The position numbers and the translations under genes are program-made. The notes below the pieces were generated by a model. It worked only from the letters and a program-made list of their open reading frames with translations. It did not search any database and had not been told where the DNA came from. Source: Phascolomyces articulosus (lineage: Eukaryota > Mucoromycota > Mucoromycetes > Mucorales > Lichtheimiaceae). From it: a stretch of DNA of 64,000 nucleotides. This document shows, one piece after another, positions 1-13,480 of the stretch (the stretch's first letter is position 1; each line of letters opens with the position of its first letter). The stretch spans positions 558,001 through 622,000 of the forward strand of contig JAIXMP010000013.1 in NCBI GenBank assembly GCA_025677815.1, in the 5' to 3' direction.

Positions 1-2741
1 AATATCATGGGACAGGAACTTATATCAGTCATCATCAAAGGCCTAAAGCATTCAGAAACCTTGAAATAAAATGGCTGTTACGGGAATACACAGGATCAAC
101 TATAATTATTTACTAGCCTTGTTACCAAACAACAAGGGTCACCAAGAGCACTTGAAGAACTAATCCTGGAAGAGATTGAATTCATCATCGAAGTACATCT
201 TGTGTCAATTGCTCAAATACTAACATTTCGAAAACTTGTTATTAAATATTCACAAGAATATATGAGAGATATAACCCGGTCGGACGCTTATGTGAACATA
301 TGATGGCCCACCCACACATCGAGTTTATAATTGCATTTGGTGTGTGGAAGACATGGATGATATCAACGTTACAAATCATCCAAGTAGAATAATGGGCTAA
401 AGCGATTAGAGGTACATTGCATATCCGGTATTACCGATAAGGATGTTCAAGCCTTTCTTAATTGAACCCTGTTTACATTTATAACAAGAGATTGTGAGAA
501 TATGAATTATGATTATACAAAACGGCGACAGTGGCCTTCCATTGCTTCTTCAATAGTATGGTAATGGGCTCGGGATGTAAATAGAAAAAGAAGCATATTA
601 ATAAAACAGCATGACAATCTATAGATTATACCTTAATAGTAATACGCCCGATATTCAGGAATACAGTTACATGGAAGATAATGGAATGAGGAGGTGGGAA
701 AAGTTCACATTAACAGAGTATTATTATTATTATTATTATCTTGTGCTCCTCTACATACCACCAAAACATGGCAAAATCTTGTCATCTGATAGCAAAGCAC
801 ACCATTTGACAGCTTTTAATAATTTCCTTGGCCTTCTCTACTGATCCTGATATCCGCTGCATGATATTTCAAAATGGACTACTTTTTAATCATACGATCC
901 AACCTAATAGAAACCATGTAATAATTTGTGCTGTGGAACAATACCTATCAACAATGTATGTTATTATTATGATGCGTAATCAACGATATATATCTACAAC
1001 TGTGGCTATTCGTAGTAGAAACTCTTTATCTTATAGATCTACAAACACAAGGAATATAGCATGTGATCCATAATAAGGAATAAGTCATTTATTGACGAGC
1101 ATTAGTATTCTAATCCATTATCTACTACAGATGTAATTATTATTATGAATCAAATTAACGCGCCATATTTATTTTTTCTTGCTTTTACATGATATTAAAT
1201 GCAGGGTAAAAAAAGGCGTGTGTGCGCGTTGTATGTAAATGTAAGTCTATGCTTAAACTTGGGATGTTGATCCAATGATTCAAGGATAATATCTTAGTAA
1301 CTAATATCCAATTCTATATGTATGCAGTATCTCGCTAAAGTAGATGGTTACACAATTCAACGCCAGCAAAGATTTTAAGACTTTTTGCCCTGCGATACAC
1401 TTTTTTTTTCTTTAGAATACTTTTTTTTATTTTGATCTTAGATTGAGTCCAACGTTCATTGTTCGGTTCCTTCATGTTATTTTATAAACATCTATTTTTA
1501 ATAGAGAGTTTTTTTTTAAAAAAATACACTGGAAGAATCACAATGACATATTTTGGACGATGAGAAAAATGTACACGATTGACTCACTTTGTTAAAATGG
1601 AAATCAAGTGTACAATTGGCAAAAAGTAAATAAAGGAAAATGATGATACTTTCAGGTACTTCTGATTACATTCTTTTAAAAAAATGTATGACGAGATTTT
1701 GTAATGCACACAAAACACCTTGAGGATTTTATTTCTGATTCCAATAAATATTATTTATATTATGCCATATACACACGTATCAGACGTTGCTGAAGTTATA
1801 ATTGATAAATGATAATAATATAACGATATGTAAGGGTTGTTTATATTTTTTTTTAGCTTCATGTGGGTAAATAAGTGGCGAGTAATATAAAGAGAGAGAT
1901 GCGTAAAAAAAAGATGCACGATAAAACCCAAGAACACAAAAAAAAGGATGTCTTTGGATAAGATAGAAAATGACTTTTATTATTTATATAACAAAAAAAA
2001 GTGATATGGTTTTATACTTCATTATCCATCCAATTCATATTGGCAAATAAAATGCAAAAGGTCATTTTCTTACACTTTTTGTCTTGGCTCTTATTCCCAT
2101 AAAAAAAGTATATCTTTTGGTACCGATTCTATGTATAAAACGAATTCAAACTTACAGATTTCACCTCCTATTCTCTCATCAAACTGGACTTCGCATTTTA
2201 CCCCTTTGCGTACACACAGGTTTTTTTTATATGTGCGCGTATGTGTGTATGTGGTGTATATATATATTTAAAATGTTTGCCGCTTTTCTCTCTCCCGGAA
2301 ATCAAGTTCCTTTATGATCATAATAATAACAAGTGTATATGCATAAAAAGCATGCTGTATTGAAAATATCTCGTGCGATGACCTTCTTATTATCTCACCG
2401 CTTATACATTATTATTATCAATTGATGATGGATGGTGGTGGATGATTACTTTTACTCCCCCGCTTTTGAATATATACACACTTTCCCTTCTTTAAATATA
2501 AAGCCTTGAATATTTCTGTCTTACTTTTACTTCTTTTCTTTTTCTCATCTCTCTATTTTATTATTATTATTTTCTTTCTTTCCCCCTTTATACGGCTCCC
2601 TTTCCTCATCTTTCCCCCAAATAATAATTTCTTTTCTATATATTTTCGTATCTTTCCTTTTTATTTTATTTCTTTTCTTTTCTTTATTTATTTCTTTCTC
2701 CTCCATTCCTTATTTATTAAGTACTCACATATCAAAAAAAT
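1..2741. other. Intergenic region with eroded coding-like fragments
   Basis: No intact gene is visible. The + strand at about 120-290 reads open for roughly 55 codons of normal-looking protein (it includes the stretch ALEELILEEIEFIIEVH), and further fragments in shifted frames run to about 1070, all broken by stops. This looks like a decayed gene rather than a live one. From 1080 to 2500 there are only AT-rich stretches and homopolymer runs. A (TTA)n microsatellite sits at about 721-739. From about 2490 to 2735 the DNA is strongly pyrimidine-rich (C/T tracts), the usual leader of the kinase gene that starts at 2742. Confidence 0.5.
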
Positions 2742-4503
2742 ATGCAACGTTCAAAATCTGCATCCAATCGATTAACAACTACAACGAGTAGTACTTCTTC
2801 AGCAGATGTTATTATACCAATTACTACTGCTCGTCGTAGGTCAGCTGGTTGTATAAAAAGAATAACTTCTTATGGTCAATTATCATCTGTAATGGATACG
2901 AATAGTAATTTGGCTTCCAAGGTGTGCATTTCTTCTTCTTCACTCTCCTCAATCCCCTCGAGATTTCATAAGAAGCTCATCAACTATAATAAATATATAT
3001 AGAATGTATGGCGGTCGCCTGGACATTGTCAAATACCAGATGTACTTGGAAACGCTTATTTAAAACCTGAATTACCCACTACATTGGACTTACGACCTAT
3101 CGATCACTCAAAAAGAGTATCCAATGTAAGTTACCAAAAAAAAAAAAACTAATTAATTATTTGACGTATATAATAAACCTAATTTTGGGGATTTCTCTTA
3201 CTACTATTTTTTTTATTATAGCGACCATGGTATCCACCTAGCCCCTATTATGAAATCCCACAGCCTCCGCCACTCATTCAAAAAACCGACAATGAGTTTG
3301 AACGTAAAATACGCAAAATCTTAAAAAACGTGCGCGTGCGTACAGCTGATCCTCGATTACGTTATAGTCACTTTCAAGAAATTGGTACAGGTGTCAATGG
3401 TGCTGTTGTACGTGCTCGTTATCAACGAAAACCAGGTGTTCAAGTCGCCATTAAGCGATGTATTCTTTATCCTGATCGCGATTACCGTCAAGCCATTGTT
3501 CGAGAATTATGTATAATGGCCAGTAGACATCCCAATTTGATACGACTTCGTGAAGTCTCTATATGGAGAGATGATCTTTGGATTGCTATGGATTTGATGC
3601 GTTCTTCTGTATTTACTGTCTTGTGTCGTCGAGGCATTCCTGAACAACATACCGTTTATATTACTTGCGAAACGCTCAAAGCGTTGATTTATCTTCATGC
3701 CATTGGTTATTTACATCGAGATATTAAATGTGAAAATATTTTATTAGGTCGTGATGGTCAAGTAAAATTAGGTAAGATGTCACATTGTTGTTACACTATC
3801 ATAATCACTTTTTTTTTCAAACAAGTTTTTTTATATGTATTTGACGTTTATTTTCTAACCCTTTCCTTTCTTCTTGATAATTCTCCTTGAATATAGCTGA
3901 TTTTGGATTATCTGCATGCATTGATCGCCACAACCGTGATCGTCTGGGTACCAACAAGTGGTAAATAATAAAGTGTTTTTAATTTTTATTCGTACCACAA
4001 TAGAATTTATTGAGATACTAATCATCATTCTATATTATTATTATAACAGGATGGCACCAGAATTGATTCGTCAAGAAGTATACGATGAAAAAATTGACAT
4101 GTGGTCATTGGGCATTACCATTATTGAAATGATGGATCGTGTTCCACCTCATTATTTAGTCAAGAATGAAGATGAATTATTCCATACGATTACAACAGAA
4201 CCTGGACCAACATTTAAATATAGTTATCCTTCAATTTATATGAGAGGACTCGTTGCTTGGCTCCTTGATGAAGAACCTCGGTCAAGACCTAGTGCAAACG
4301 ATGTTCTTATGGTACGTAATAAAGTTTTCTTGTATTTATAAAAAAAAACCTATAGAAGATAAATAGGATGATACTAATTATATTGGCCAATTTTCTTTTG
4401 ACTATCATAGGAATTGGATGTACATATCAAAAGTAATCTTCTCCCTTGCAGTTCACCGACTGAACTAGCACGTTTCCTTGGCCAAGTTTTGCCACCTCAA
4501 TAA
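2742..4503 (+). CDS. STE20-like serine/threonine protein kinase
   Basis: Six exons (2742-2921, 3003-3125, 3222-3771, 3897-3960, 4050-4311, 4411-4503) give a 423-residue kinase. The first 140 residues are a Ser/Thr- and Pro-rich leader without a recognisable CRIB motif. The catalytic domain has the Gly loop GTGVNG (about 156-161), ATP lysine in VAIK (K179), HRDIKCEN (catalytic D268), DFG (286-288) and GTNKWMAPE (APE at 308-310), then DMWSLGITIIEM. All key residues are present, so it should be active. HRDIKxEN plus WMAPE points to the STE20/PAK group, which usually acts in MAPK and polarity signalling. The activation-segment Asn-Lys replaces the common Pro-Tyr. The ATG at 2742 follows a long pyrimidine leader. 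Substrate and partners cannot be told from sequence; lack of CRIB argues against direct Cdc42 control. Confidence 0.88.
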
Positions 4504-7500
4504 TTTTATTATTTATTTATCGTTTTTTATTTTGTCCAACAATAAAATAAAGCATGTATTTATCCTATCATTATAACTAGCATTCAAACTTTTTTTCCCT
4601 CATTGTATATATCAAATAATGGATGAAAAAAAATTAGTATCAGTATATAAAATGAGTTACTTTGTTTCTTGTCAAACTAGTTGTTTACCATGGCTTTTTC
4701 CTCCTCCCCTTCTTCTTCCCTCCCCCCTTTGACTGCTGCTTTGTTTGATCTATTCATTCTTTTTTTAGTGTGCATATATCTGTCATGATGATCAACATTA
4801 CTTTATGTCATTTATTGCTAGAATGTGGTTTACGTTTACATTGTTATGTATATAATAACAAACAAAAAATAAAATAAGATTTAAAGTTAAAGCACCCCGT
4901 AGATTACTATTCAAGGAGGATTGAATTTTGAGCGTGCGCATGCAAAAGGAAGAGAGAAAGAATATATAGTATTGATTTTAGAAATTAACTGAATATATAT
5001 ATATATATACTTGATTCTTAGTAGAGAGCGAGAGACAAGCTTCGCCAAGATAAGGTGCATGACTTTACAGTGGAACAAGGGGGTTACGTAGTAATGGTCG
5101 GTAGTCTAGTAGTGTAAATGAGATGTTGCTGTTTTGCCTTTATATGCTATATATATAACGTTAAATGAGAAAAAAAAATAACTATTTACAGTAAATGCAT
5201 AGTGTATAAGTAGATGCATTATCACAAAAAAAAAATCTCGGTAACAATGCAAAAAAAAAGTTTGAGGCAAAATGTATTATTATTCTGAGCAAACTAGGAG
5301 GCGCAAATGAAAAAAGAATTCTAATGTATGTACTTGCGGACGTATGTGAATATTATTTACTCCATTATTATTCATTCTAATGATCGATGACAAGAAGAAA
5401 CAGTGACAGGTGCCAAGAAGGAGGAGTGAATGATGATATTATAATAAGCACAGATTTTTAAACTTTGATGTATCCAATAAAGTATATTCAATCTTTGAAA
5501 GAAATGCTAAAACATTATTTTTGATCAACCAAAGGCCTGGAATAGATGAACCGGTTTATGTGTTTATAATGACTATGGGATAATAATAATAATATAATTC
5601 TTTAGATCAAGAAAAGAAATGTCGATCACTCGTCTAATTTTTTTTCAACAACTTTTTCAATTACAACAACCATCTAGCTTGTTCTTGTTGTTATAAATAT
5701 ATTAGCATTCTAGATAGATTAGCAAGAAGAAAAGAATTTAGAAACCATGATTATTTAACTTTTTTCAAGAAACCGGAAAAACGATTGGTTGATCGATCCG
5801 AAAAAAAAAAAAAACGGGTGGCTGTTACTACTGTTACTAGATGTATTGTTGTCGTAATAATGATAATAATACTTCATTCTATAGATGGTGATAATCAGGA
5901 GCATAACAAGAACCAACAAGATATTCTATAGACGCTTTTAAAAAAAGGAGGGAAAATATATATAAAGAAGAATATCGAAAAAAAGTGGTTACTTATGCAA
6001 CGAGTGCTATGCGATACGATCACGATAGAATTTATCTACTTTGACAGAATTGAAGGAGAAAAAGACCAAGAAAAAAAGAAGAAGATAAAAAAAAGGAGAA
6101 TAAAATGAGGAGGAAAGGGGATAAAGTCTTTTTTTTTTGCGCTCATAATTGTATATCTTCCTTTCTACCAATATATACATAACGTTCAAAAAAAACGATT
6201 ATTATTACGGAGCCAATGATTCTTTATTATAGAGAGATACCACCATAATAAATACCATGGTTTGATCTATACATGTTGAATAAAAAAGGGAGAAATTTGA
6301 AAAAGTCGTTGCTATTATGGATCTATTAGAGTTCTATCCATTAAAAAATAGAATGGCGTAAAAAAAATAAGTATCCAATCACCAAATGTCAGAAACGTGT
6401 AGAAGGCAAAAAATGAATCCTCTATTTTCTATCTTGAATTTGTCATAAAGGGGGTTGTAGTGATGAAGTATATTATTATATACATTAGCAGCAGCCATCA
6501 GCATCAAGCTCTATAGCACGCAGCAATACTGCGTATGAACATTGAGATAAAGTGTTATGCACCATGAGTATGAACTTTGCAGCAAAAAAAAAAAAGATCT
6601 AACATCTCTCTCTATAAAATACAGTATATACATGGCGAAGCAAATTTTATACAAAAAAAAATATGGGCATCCTGTTACTAGGTGCATAAAAGAAACTTCT
6701 TAAAGTCGATATGTAATATATATATCCGTAAGATGAAATCAAAGCTCCTCTTGCATATATAATTCAAAATGAATTAGCAAAAGTTATATTTTTTTAGGAA
6801 TTTTGATCATTTTATGCATATAATAGCAATCTGTAAAACAAAAGGTTGAGCGTTTTTTACTCTACATAGAGATTATTAGCTACTACGTACTACAAATCCA
6901 TCTATTGTTATAGGAGGTCATGGTTCCTATATAGAATATACTTGATACAAACATTACTGCTTTATTACGTATATATTATGTGCCACTTGAATAAAACAAG
7001 AAAGTTATACAAGTATATCAAACTAGCCATTCAATAACAGCAATACTATAAAGGTAATAGAGTAGTAATGTGTTTTGAAAGATAGGGACCAACTTTATTA
7101 TTATCTCGGACGCAAAAAAAAGGTCCTACATTATACAACTTTTTTTTGTATTAAGGATCCAGTGAACGCCAAGTGTGACTATAATCGAAACACTAAACAA
7201 TCATTCATTGTGTAAAAAAAGTTGGGATAATCAACTTCTTGTTTTGTTTCATACTCATAATAAAGTACAGTATATTGCAAGTATCCAACGTTTCGTGTTA
7301 GATAATAGTAAGTATAGACATTCTTTGATCACTCAGCATTTATCTGCAACTTTCTTCGAGTTTATCTGATGAATAAAAATGTTATGTACCTTAAAGTTAA
7401 ATGTATCCTTTAGCTCGTGTGAATTTTTTTTTATATTATATACTATTAGAATAGGGGGCGGGGCGATGGCAACTCACATTTCTCATCTCTCTCCTTTTTT

Positions 7501-10500
7501 TTATTACTTCAATGACCAAAAAAAGATGTGTGAAGAAAAAAAAAGTTTTATTATAAGCAGTCTTTTGTTTTACATTATATTTTTATTTGGGTCCTGGCCT
7601 CTTCTTCTTCATTGTTATGGTCCTATCATATTGCGACTCTATCATTTCCCTTTTTTTTTTCGAGGATAAATATAAGAGGAGTAGAGAATGGAGTAGTCTA
7701 TCGATATGAGAAAAAGTCACTTGGTAATGAATTCTTTTATATATACGTAAATTAATTTATATGGTCATTATCCAAAAATGAATAATACTAATATATTAGT
7801 ATAAAACTATATACTTGTGCTAGTTGTAATCCGGGAACAGTAACAAAAAAAATAAGAATCCTTACTTTGTTGTTGACGTGCATTGTAGATCTATAATGGG
7901 GTCTTTTCTCCCCTATAAACATTCTTTACTTATATACACACAAAAAATGCATGCCAATCAGTATTGTAACATAATAGATTGGAAAAGGAGGGGGGAGGGA
8001 CTGTAGCATAATAAAATATAAAATATATAAATCATCATCAGTATTTTTTGTCGCATCCATATCCATTGAATAAAAATCTCTTTCATAATAAAAAAAAAGG
8101 TCTAAAATGAAAAGGAAAAAGCTTCAATGTTATTTCTCGTTGACATATTATGTCAGGATCGAGATTAATGAAACGATTCTTGTATAACAAACAAACTCTA
8201 TATTAATTCTTTTCTTGATAGTGATGAATGTTAAAAAATGAAACACTCATCAAAGAAAATCATAATAAAAATTTGAAACAACAACTCTAAAGTTGTTGTT
8301 ATTAACGATAAATAAATAAATAAAAAAAGGTTGGACCATATTGTTGCAAATTGTTGTTTACTTGCATGCAGTTATGTTTGTAAACATGATGATGCGTTTT
8401 ATCATTTTTTCTATTCTTTTATGTATACGTACGTTCATACAGTTCAACCTTTTTCTTAAGATGAATCTTGATACAATTAAGATAAGGAGTCAATTGTTTA
8501 TATCGACCAAAGTCTGTGTATATAATATACGTACGTGATCAACTTTCTATAATAGAGAGATAAATAACAACCAAATCCATGCGTGTCCTCTATTTATCGT
8601 TGCTGCATGTAATAATGTATTATAATCAATTCGTCGTCAGTTTAATTCTTCCTTATTCAACTATTAAGATGTACTTTAGAAACATAACGATGGTCTCATT
8701 CAGAGTAACAAGTGATGTTATTATGTCGTTATATTACTATTACACTTCTTATGACAACATATAGTACAGTACGGTAAGTAAGTAGACATTTGGACTCAGT
8801 ATGAAGATAATTAATTATAATAATACATACTAGTCAAAGGAGAATAGATGTATATGTTCAATTTATGATAATGATGAGAAGTATTACTACTCCTAAATAA
8901 TTAGTTATCATTCTCCAAAACATTTCAAGATGATAATCAGATTTCTAAATAAGTGAACTGAAAGAATGCGGAGGTTCTAGAATAGTTGAACAGCTCAACA
9001 ATAGATTGCTTAATTTATTTTTCATCACTCATACAGCATCATCAAGTATTAAATTAATACTTTTCTTACTTGCTCTTCAATGCTCATAATAATAATGACA
9101 ATAATAATTATATGAAATATAATATACAAACAGAAATAAATAATACTACTACTTTACCTTTAACTCAGCGTTAAAAGTTGGTTTTCTTCACTGCATTTCA
9201 AATTACTACTTTAAGCAAAACGACGGGATTGACGTCAAAGTTGTGCCGATCTGGGAAATGCAACAGAAAAAAAAATACTTGGTCTCTATAGTTTGTTGGA
9301 ACAAATAACAACTAATAGTAGTGCCATACACGTTATGCGCTGACTAAAGTGGGTTTTTCAATGTTTGATGATGATGCTGATCATTTATCGTCATATATTT
9401 ATACATTTTTGTTTTTGTTGTTTTCCATTGTTTTATCTACGTACCTACTACTTACCACTATGTAGGATACACTCTAAAAGAAGAACAAACCCTTTTCTTT
9501 CTTTCTCCTACTTATGGCCTCTCTATTTCATTTTTTTTAATATTTAATAGAAAGGATAGTTGCAAAGGAGGTAAGTGTGGTGGCGTTGTAAAACAAAAGG
9601 GAGGAGAAGGAGGGTTCAATCATTACTGCATTAAATATGTGATGGTTCTCATCTCTACTGATAAAATATGCTATTTTAATTGGTATCATATATATATATT
9701 ATATTTATTCATTAATGTCATGATGATGATGATGATGACCCCCTTTATCTTCTTTACTGATGTTACTTAAAATATTAGATTGTTTGAATATTATCTAAAA
9801 AAGAATAACCTTATTACGTAGGATCAGGTGAATAGATGTATATATAATAGATATCAAAAAAGTCATGTGCAAATGTACAAGTTCTTCAACTGCTTATTAC
9901 TATCTACTTGTTAACTTAGTCTAAAGTAAAAGAAAGAAGGAGAATTGTATTATACAAATTGGTCTAATAAGCCGGATTAATGTCTACTATTCTTATTAAG
10001 AGCTTCTTTAACTTATTGACTTTTTTGACATGAAGAAGAAATTAAACATGGTTTGGTAAAATACTAAAAATAAAATTCGACATAATAAAAAAACGTGTTC
10101 TTCGTGAAATTTGTGTAACATTGAATAAGCGAAAAAAAAGTCTTTTTGAAAAAGGTGCACTTGCAAACGGATTATTCATAACCGCATACTTTTTGTACCT
10201 TAACAAAAAATCACCCCTTTTATTTAATATAATCTTCTTTTTTTACCCCCAAAAAACTTTTTATATAATAAACAATACGAAAAGGTAAGGAAAATAGATA
10301 TAACATAAAGAAATTATTATAATGATATTTGTTATTCTTCTATTCTCTATTCTATTATAACTGTATACTGAAACACTTCTTTATATTATTAGTATTACCA
10401 GTTCCTTACAAAATATACCCCTCTTTTTTCTTCTTTTTTGTTCATTTTGTTCATTTTTATATATATACACCCCCACCATTGAATATATCCATTTCTCTCT

Positions 10501-10551
10501 CTCTCTCTCTTTTTTTTTGTTCATATATAAACGCATTATAATAATAACACC
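4504..10551. other. Gene-poor AT-rich desert of about 6 kb
   Basis: No open frame here has codon use, introns or motifs that look like a protein. The stretch is full of A/T homopolymers, AT dinucleotide runs (for example near 4994-5008) and a (TGA)n microsatellite at about 9721-9738. The last ~250 bp before 10552 is the promoter/leader of the next gene, with TATATATA-like sequence near 10459-10467 and a CT repeat at 10494-10511. A non-coding RNA could be present but nothing in the sequence proves it. Confidence 0.5.
10494..10518 (+). repeat. CT microsatellite in a promoter leader
   Basis: A run of CT dinucleotides followed by eight T lies about 35 bp upstream of the ATG at 10552. Pyrimidine tracts in this position are typical of fungal core promoters and transcription start regions. 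Confidence 0.7.
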
Positions 10552-13480
10552 ATGGCCACATTGGCTCCTGCACCATCCATACCCATGCAACAACAACAAC
10601 AACAAGAAATAATTACAACACCACCGACACCCATTCAACAACAACAAAAGGAAGAAGAGGAGAAAGATTCCATATTTCATAGTCTGTGCACTACACCATT
10701 ACCTCAACAGGAGTTACAAGATCTTTCTATTTTACGCAACACTTTATCTCATAAAGAATGGATGGATAAACTAAATACCATGGCAACTAGTTTAACACAA
10801 TGGCTCAGTACTGCCCACATGACAGTATTTACCATGGAACAAAAAGTCAAGGATGATACAGCCGCTATCATGGATACACATCCATTGGAAAAAGCCATGC
10901 AGCAAGCCCAACCCATCATCAGCACGTTTGTCGAATACATCAATGAAGAGGATGATATGGAACCCAGCATGAGGATGTCGGTTGCTAAAATTCAAAGTGA
11001 ATGGTCCGGTCTGCAGCACTTTGCATCCTCTGTCACAAAGACAGTGAATGCTTTGGTAGAAGAACGTCATTTAGCATCGACCATGGATCATATCTTGTTA
11101 CAATTGGATGATATTTCTCTCATGATTTTTCAATATCATGAAAAGAAATTAATGATGAAACCTTCGACTTCTTCAGGTACCACTTTATCCACTTCTACCA
11201 GTAGTTCCACTTCCAATACAAACAATGCAGCATCATCAACAAATAAAGAAGACGAAGTGCTTGTCGCTATTGATGATCGTGTAGAACCGGTATTTCGTGA
11301 GGTAGAACGTGTGTATGCTCGTATGACATCGGCTTCCGATCCACCGACCGACAAGACCGGTGTTTTGGGACGAAAACATGCCATGGTTCAGGAACGTTGG
11401 GAGAATTTACGTTCAGAAATTGATGATCTTAAATTTGGATTAAAAGAAGATCGTTGGTTGACTGTATTTCGACAAGTGGCTGATCAAGTGGATGTTATGA
11501 TTGATGGATTAGAAAAGACAACGGCTCAATGTTATACCATGATTCAACAAGTACGGGATCGTGTCGGTAATGGAGGTACCGGTGTGCCTAAACCCCATGG
11601 ATCCACTACCTCTGTTTCTTCTTCCTCTTCCTCTGGTTCTAATCATAGTAATAGTCATCATCATCATGGACCTCCGGTGATGGTGGATCAACACAAGTTT
11701 CGATCTGCTGAAAAAAATTTTGAAGCCAAATACAAGTATTATACACCCTCAATCGATCGAATGCTTGCCATGTTGGGCAATGGCATCGCGTCACGTGTGG
11801 GCCAGGATTTACAAACCACACGACGACATCAAACCATGTTACAAAAATGGAGTCAATTGAAAGCAGAGATGGACGATTTACGTATGCGGGATTTACCAGA
11901 AACGGAACGATTGTTGATGGCCGATCGTCCCATCAGTCCAGCATGGTCAAGAATGAGTGATCGTAGTGATAAAAGTTGGAAAGGGTATCGAAGTCCAGAA
12001 CCTCCGGTTGTCTATGATCGTGCACGAAGTCCTTATTCTCGTTCCACATTATCACGTACAGGAAGTCCACTTTATGATGATCGACAACAACATGGACGAA
12101 GTGCTACTCCAAGTAGTGGTATGCGAAGTCACAGTAGTATTGGTACAAACAATCATCATCATCATGCTTCTCCGTCGCATCATCATCGTACCATGAGTCC
12201 ACCTATTATTTACAGTGCTCGTCAACGTACCGTCAGTCCTCATTCATTTAGTAGTTTATTGCGACCAAGTACATCCGATTCATCCTCCGTATCTTCTTCA
12301 TCACAACAAGAAGATTATTTATTACGAAAAAATAAAAGTCGAGCACCGTCGGAATCCTTCATGAAGCCAACCAAGAGTAGTACATTACGTAAACAACAAG
12401 CAGCACAACAATCTATTACCAAACAACGAGAATCAGCTGTTCGTTCAGCAACACCGAATAGTAGTGGTCATCGACATCATCAACAGCAACAACTTCCCAC
12501 ACGTCCCATGAGTAGTATGGATCGGGTAGGATCACCTACTCGATTACCGGTACCTTATCCTGATCGCGAACGGGCCATGTCGCCTGTGCGTCGATCTGGT
12601 ACACCTTCTCTTATTCCACGACCCAAGACACCTTCAAGAGCTGCTTCTCCTACCCCACGACCTCGTTCCTCCATGGCACGTATGTTTATCTATTATAGAA
12701 TTTTAAAAAAAAATAAGAGGGGAGGAAGGATGGGACTATGTTTTCATTTCATTCCACTTTTAACACTTCTTTTTGTTTTCATTAGATAACTCCCCATCAC
12801 CACCAACGGCCTCTAAGCAACAGTCACAGCAGTCATTTGCTGACCAACAGCGGCGGATATTACGGAAGAAGCAATCCATGCCGGCCTTGATGCATCGATC
12901 CGGTTCACCTACTCAAGCACGATTATTTAATGCACGTACACCTTCTCCACAATATGGTTATCGTCGTGGAAGTGATAATACATTTAGTGATTATGACGAA
13001 TATGATGATGACGAAAACTATAACAATAACAACATTAATGATTACTATTACAACGATTATAATGACAACAACAATAATAATGGTTTATTAACCCCTTCAT
13101 CCTCTTGGCGAAAATATCAACAAAGACAACAAAAAGAACCCTCTTCTTATCAAGTAGAAGAACATTCAGCCTATAAGCCCGATCCCAAAGACCCACTGGA
13201 TGTGGAAGTTGCCAAAATAGTCAATGCTAGTCCAATCGCGATCAAATGTCAAAAAGGACCGAATGCTGGATCAGGACGTTATTATTTTGGTAGTGAATTA
13301 AGTCCATCAGTAGGAGGAGGCAAAAAATTGTATACATGTAAATTAATGAGTTATACTGGTACACGACGGAGGCATACATCCACTACAGAAAAAGCAGCTC
13401 GTAACAAAGTGTTGGTGCGTGTAGGTGGGGGTTGGCAAGATTTGGAATTATTTCTACTTCATTATGGCATTCTCCATTAA
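10552..13480 (+). CDS. Kar9-like / GAS2-domain microtubule-binding protein
   Basis: Two exons (10552-12679 and 12786-13480; C|AT split codon) encode 940 residues. The ATG sits in CACCATGG. The N-terminal ~470 residues are helical and resemble the Kar9/spectrin-like part of fungal cortical cytoskeleton proteins, interrupted by poly-Q, poly-S and His-rich inserts. Residues ~480-710 are a disordered Ser/Pro/Arg region with many SP sites and an SxIP-type motif (SLIP, about 686-689) of the kind that binds EB1. The last ~90 residues (851-940) form a GAS2 (GAR) domain ending in the signature VRVGGGWQDLELFLLHYG. The GAS2 fold binds microtubules, so the protein probably tracks microtubule plus ends and positions spindles or nuclei. 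An Asn/Asp/Tyr low-complexity block lies near 13000-13080. Family assignment of the C terminus is firm; Kar9 likeness of the N terminus is weaker. Confidence 0.85.
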
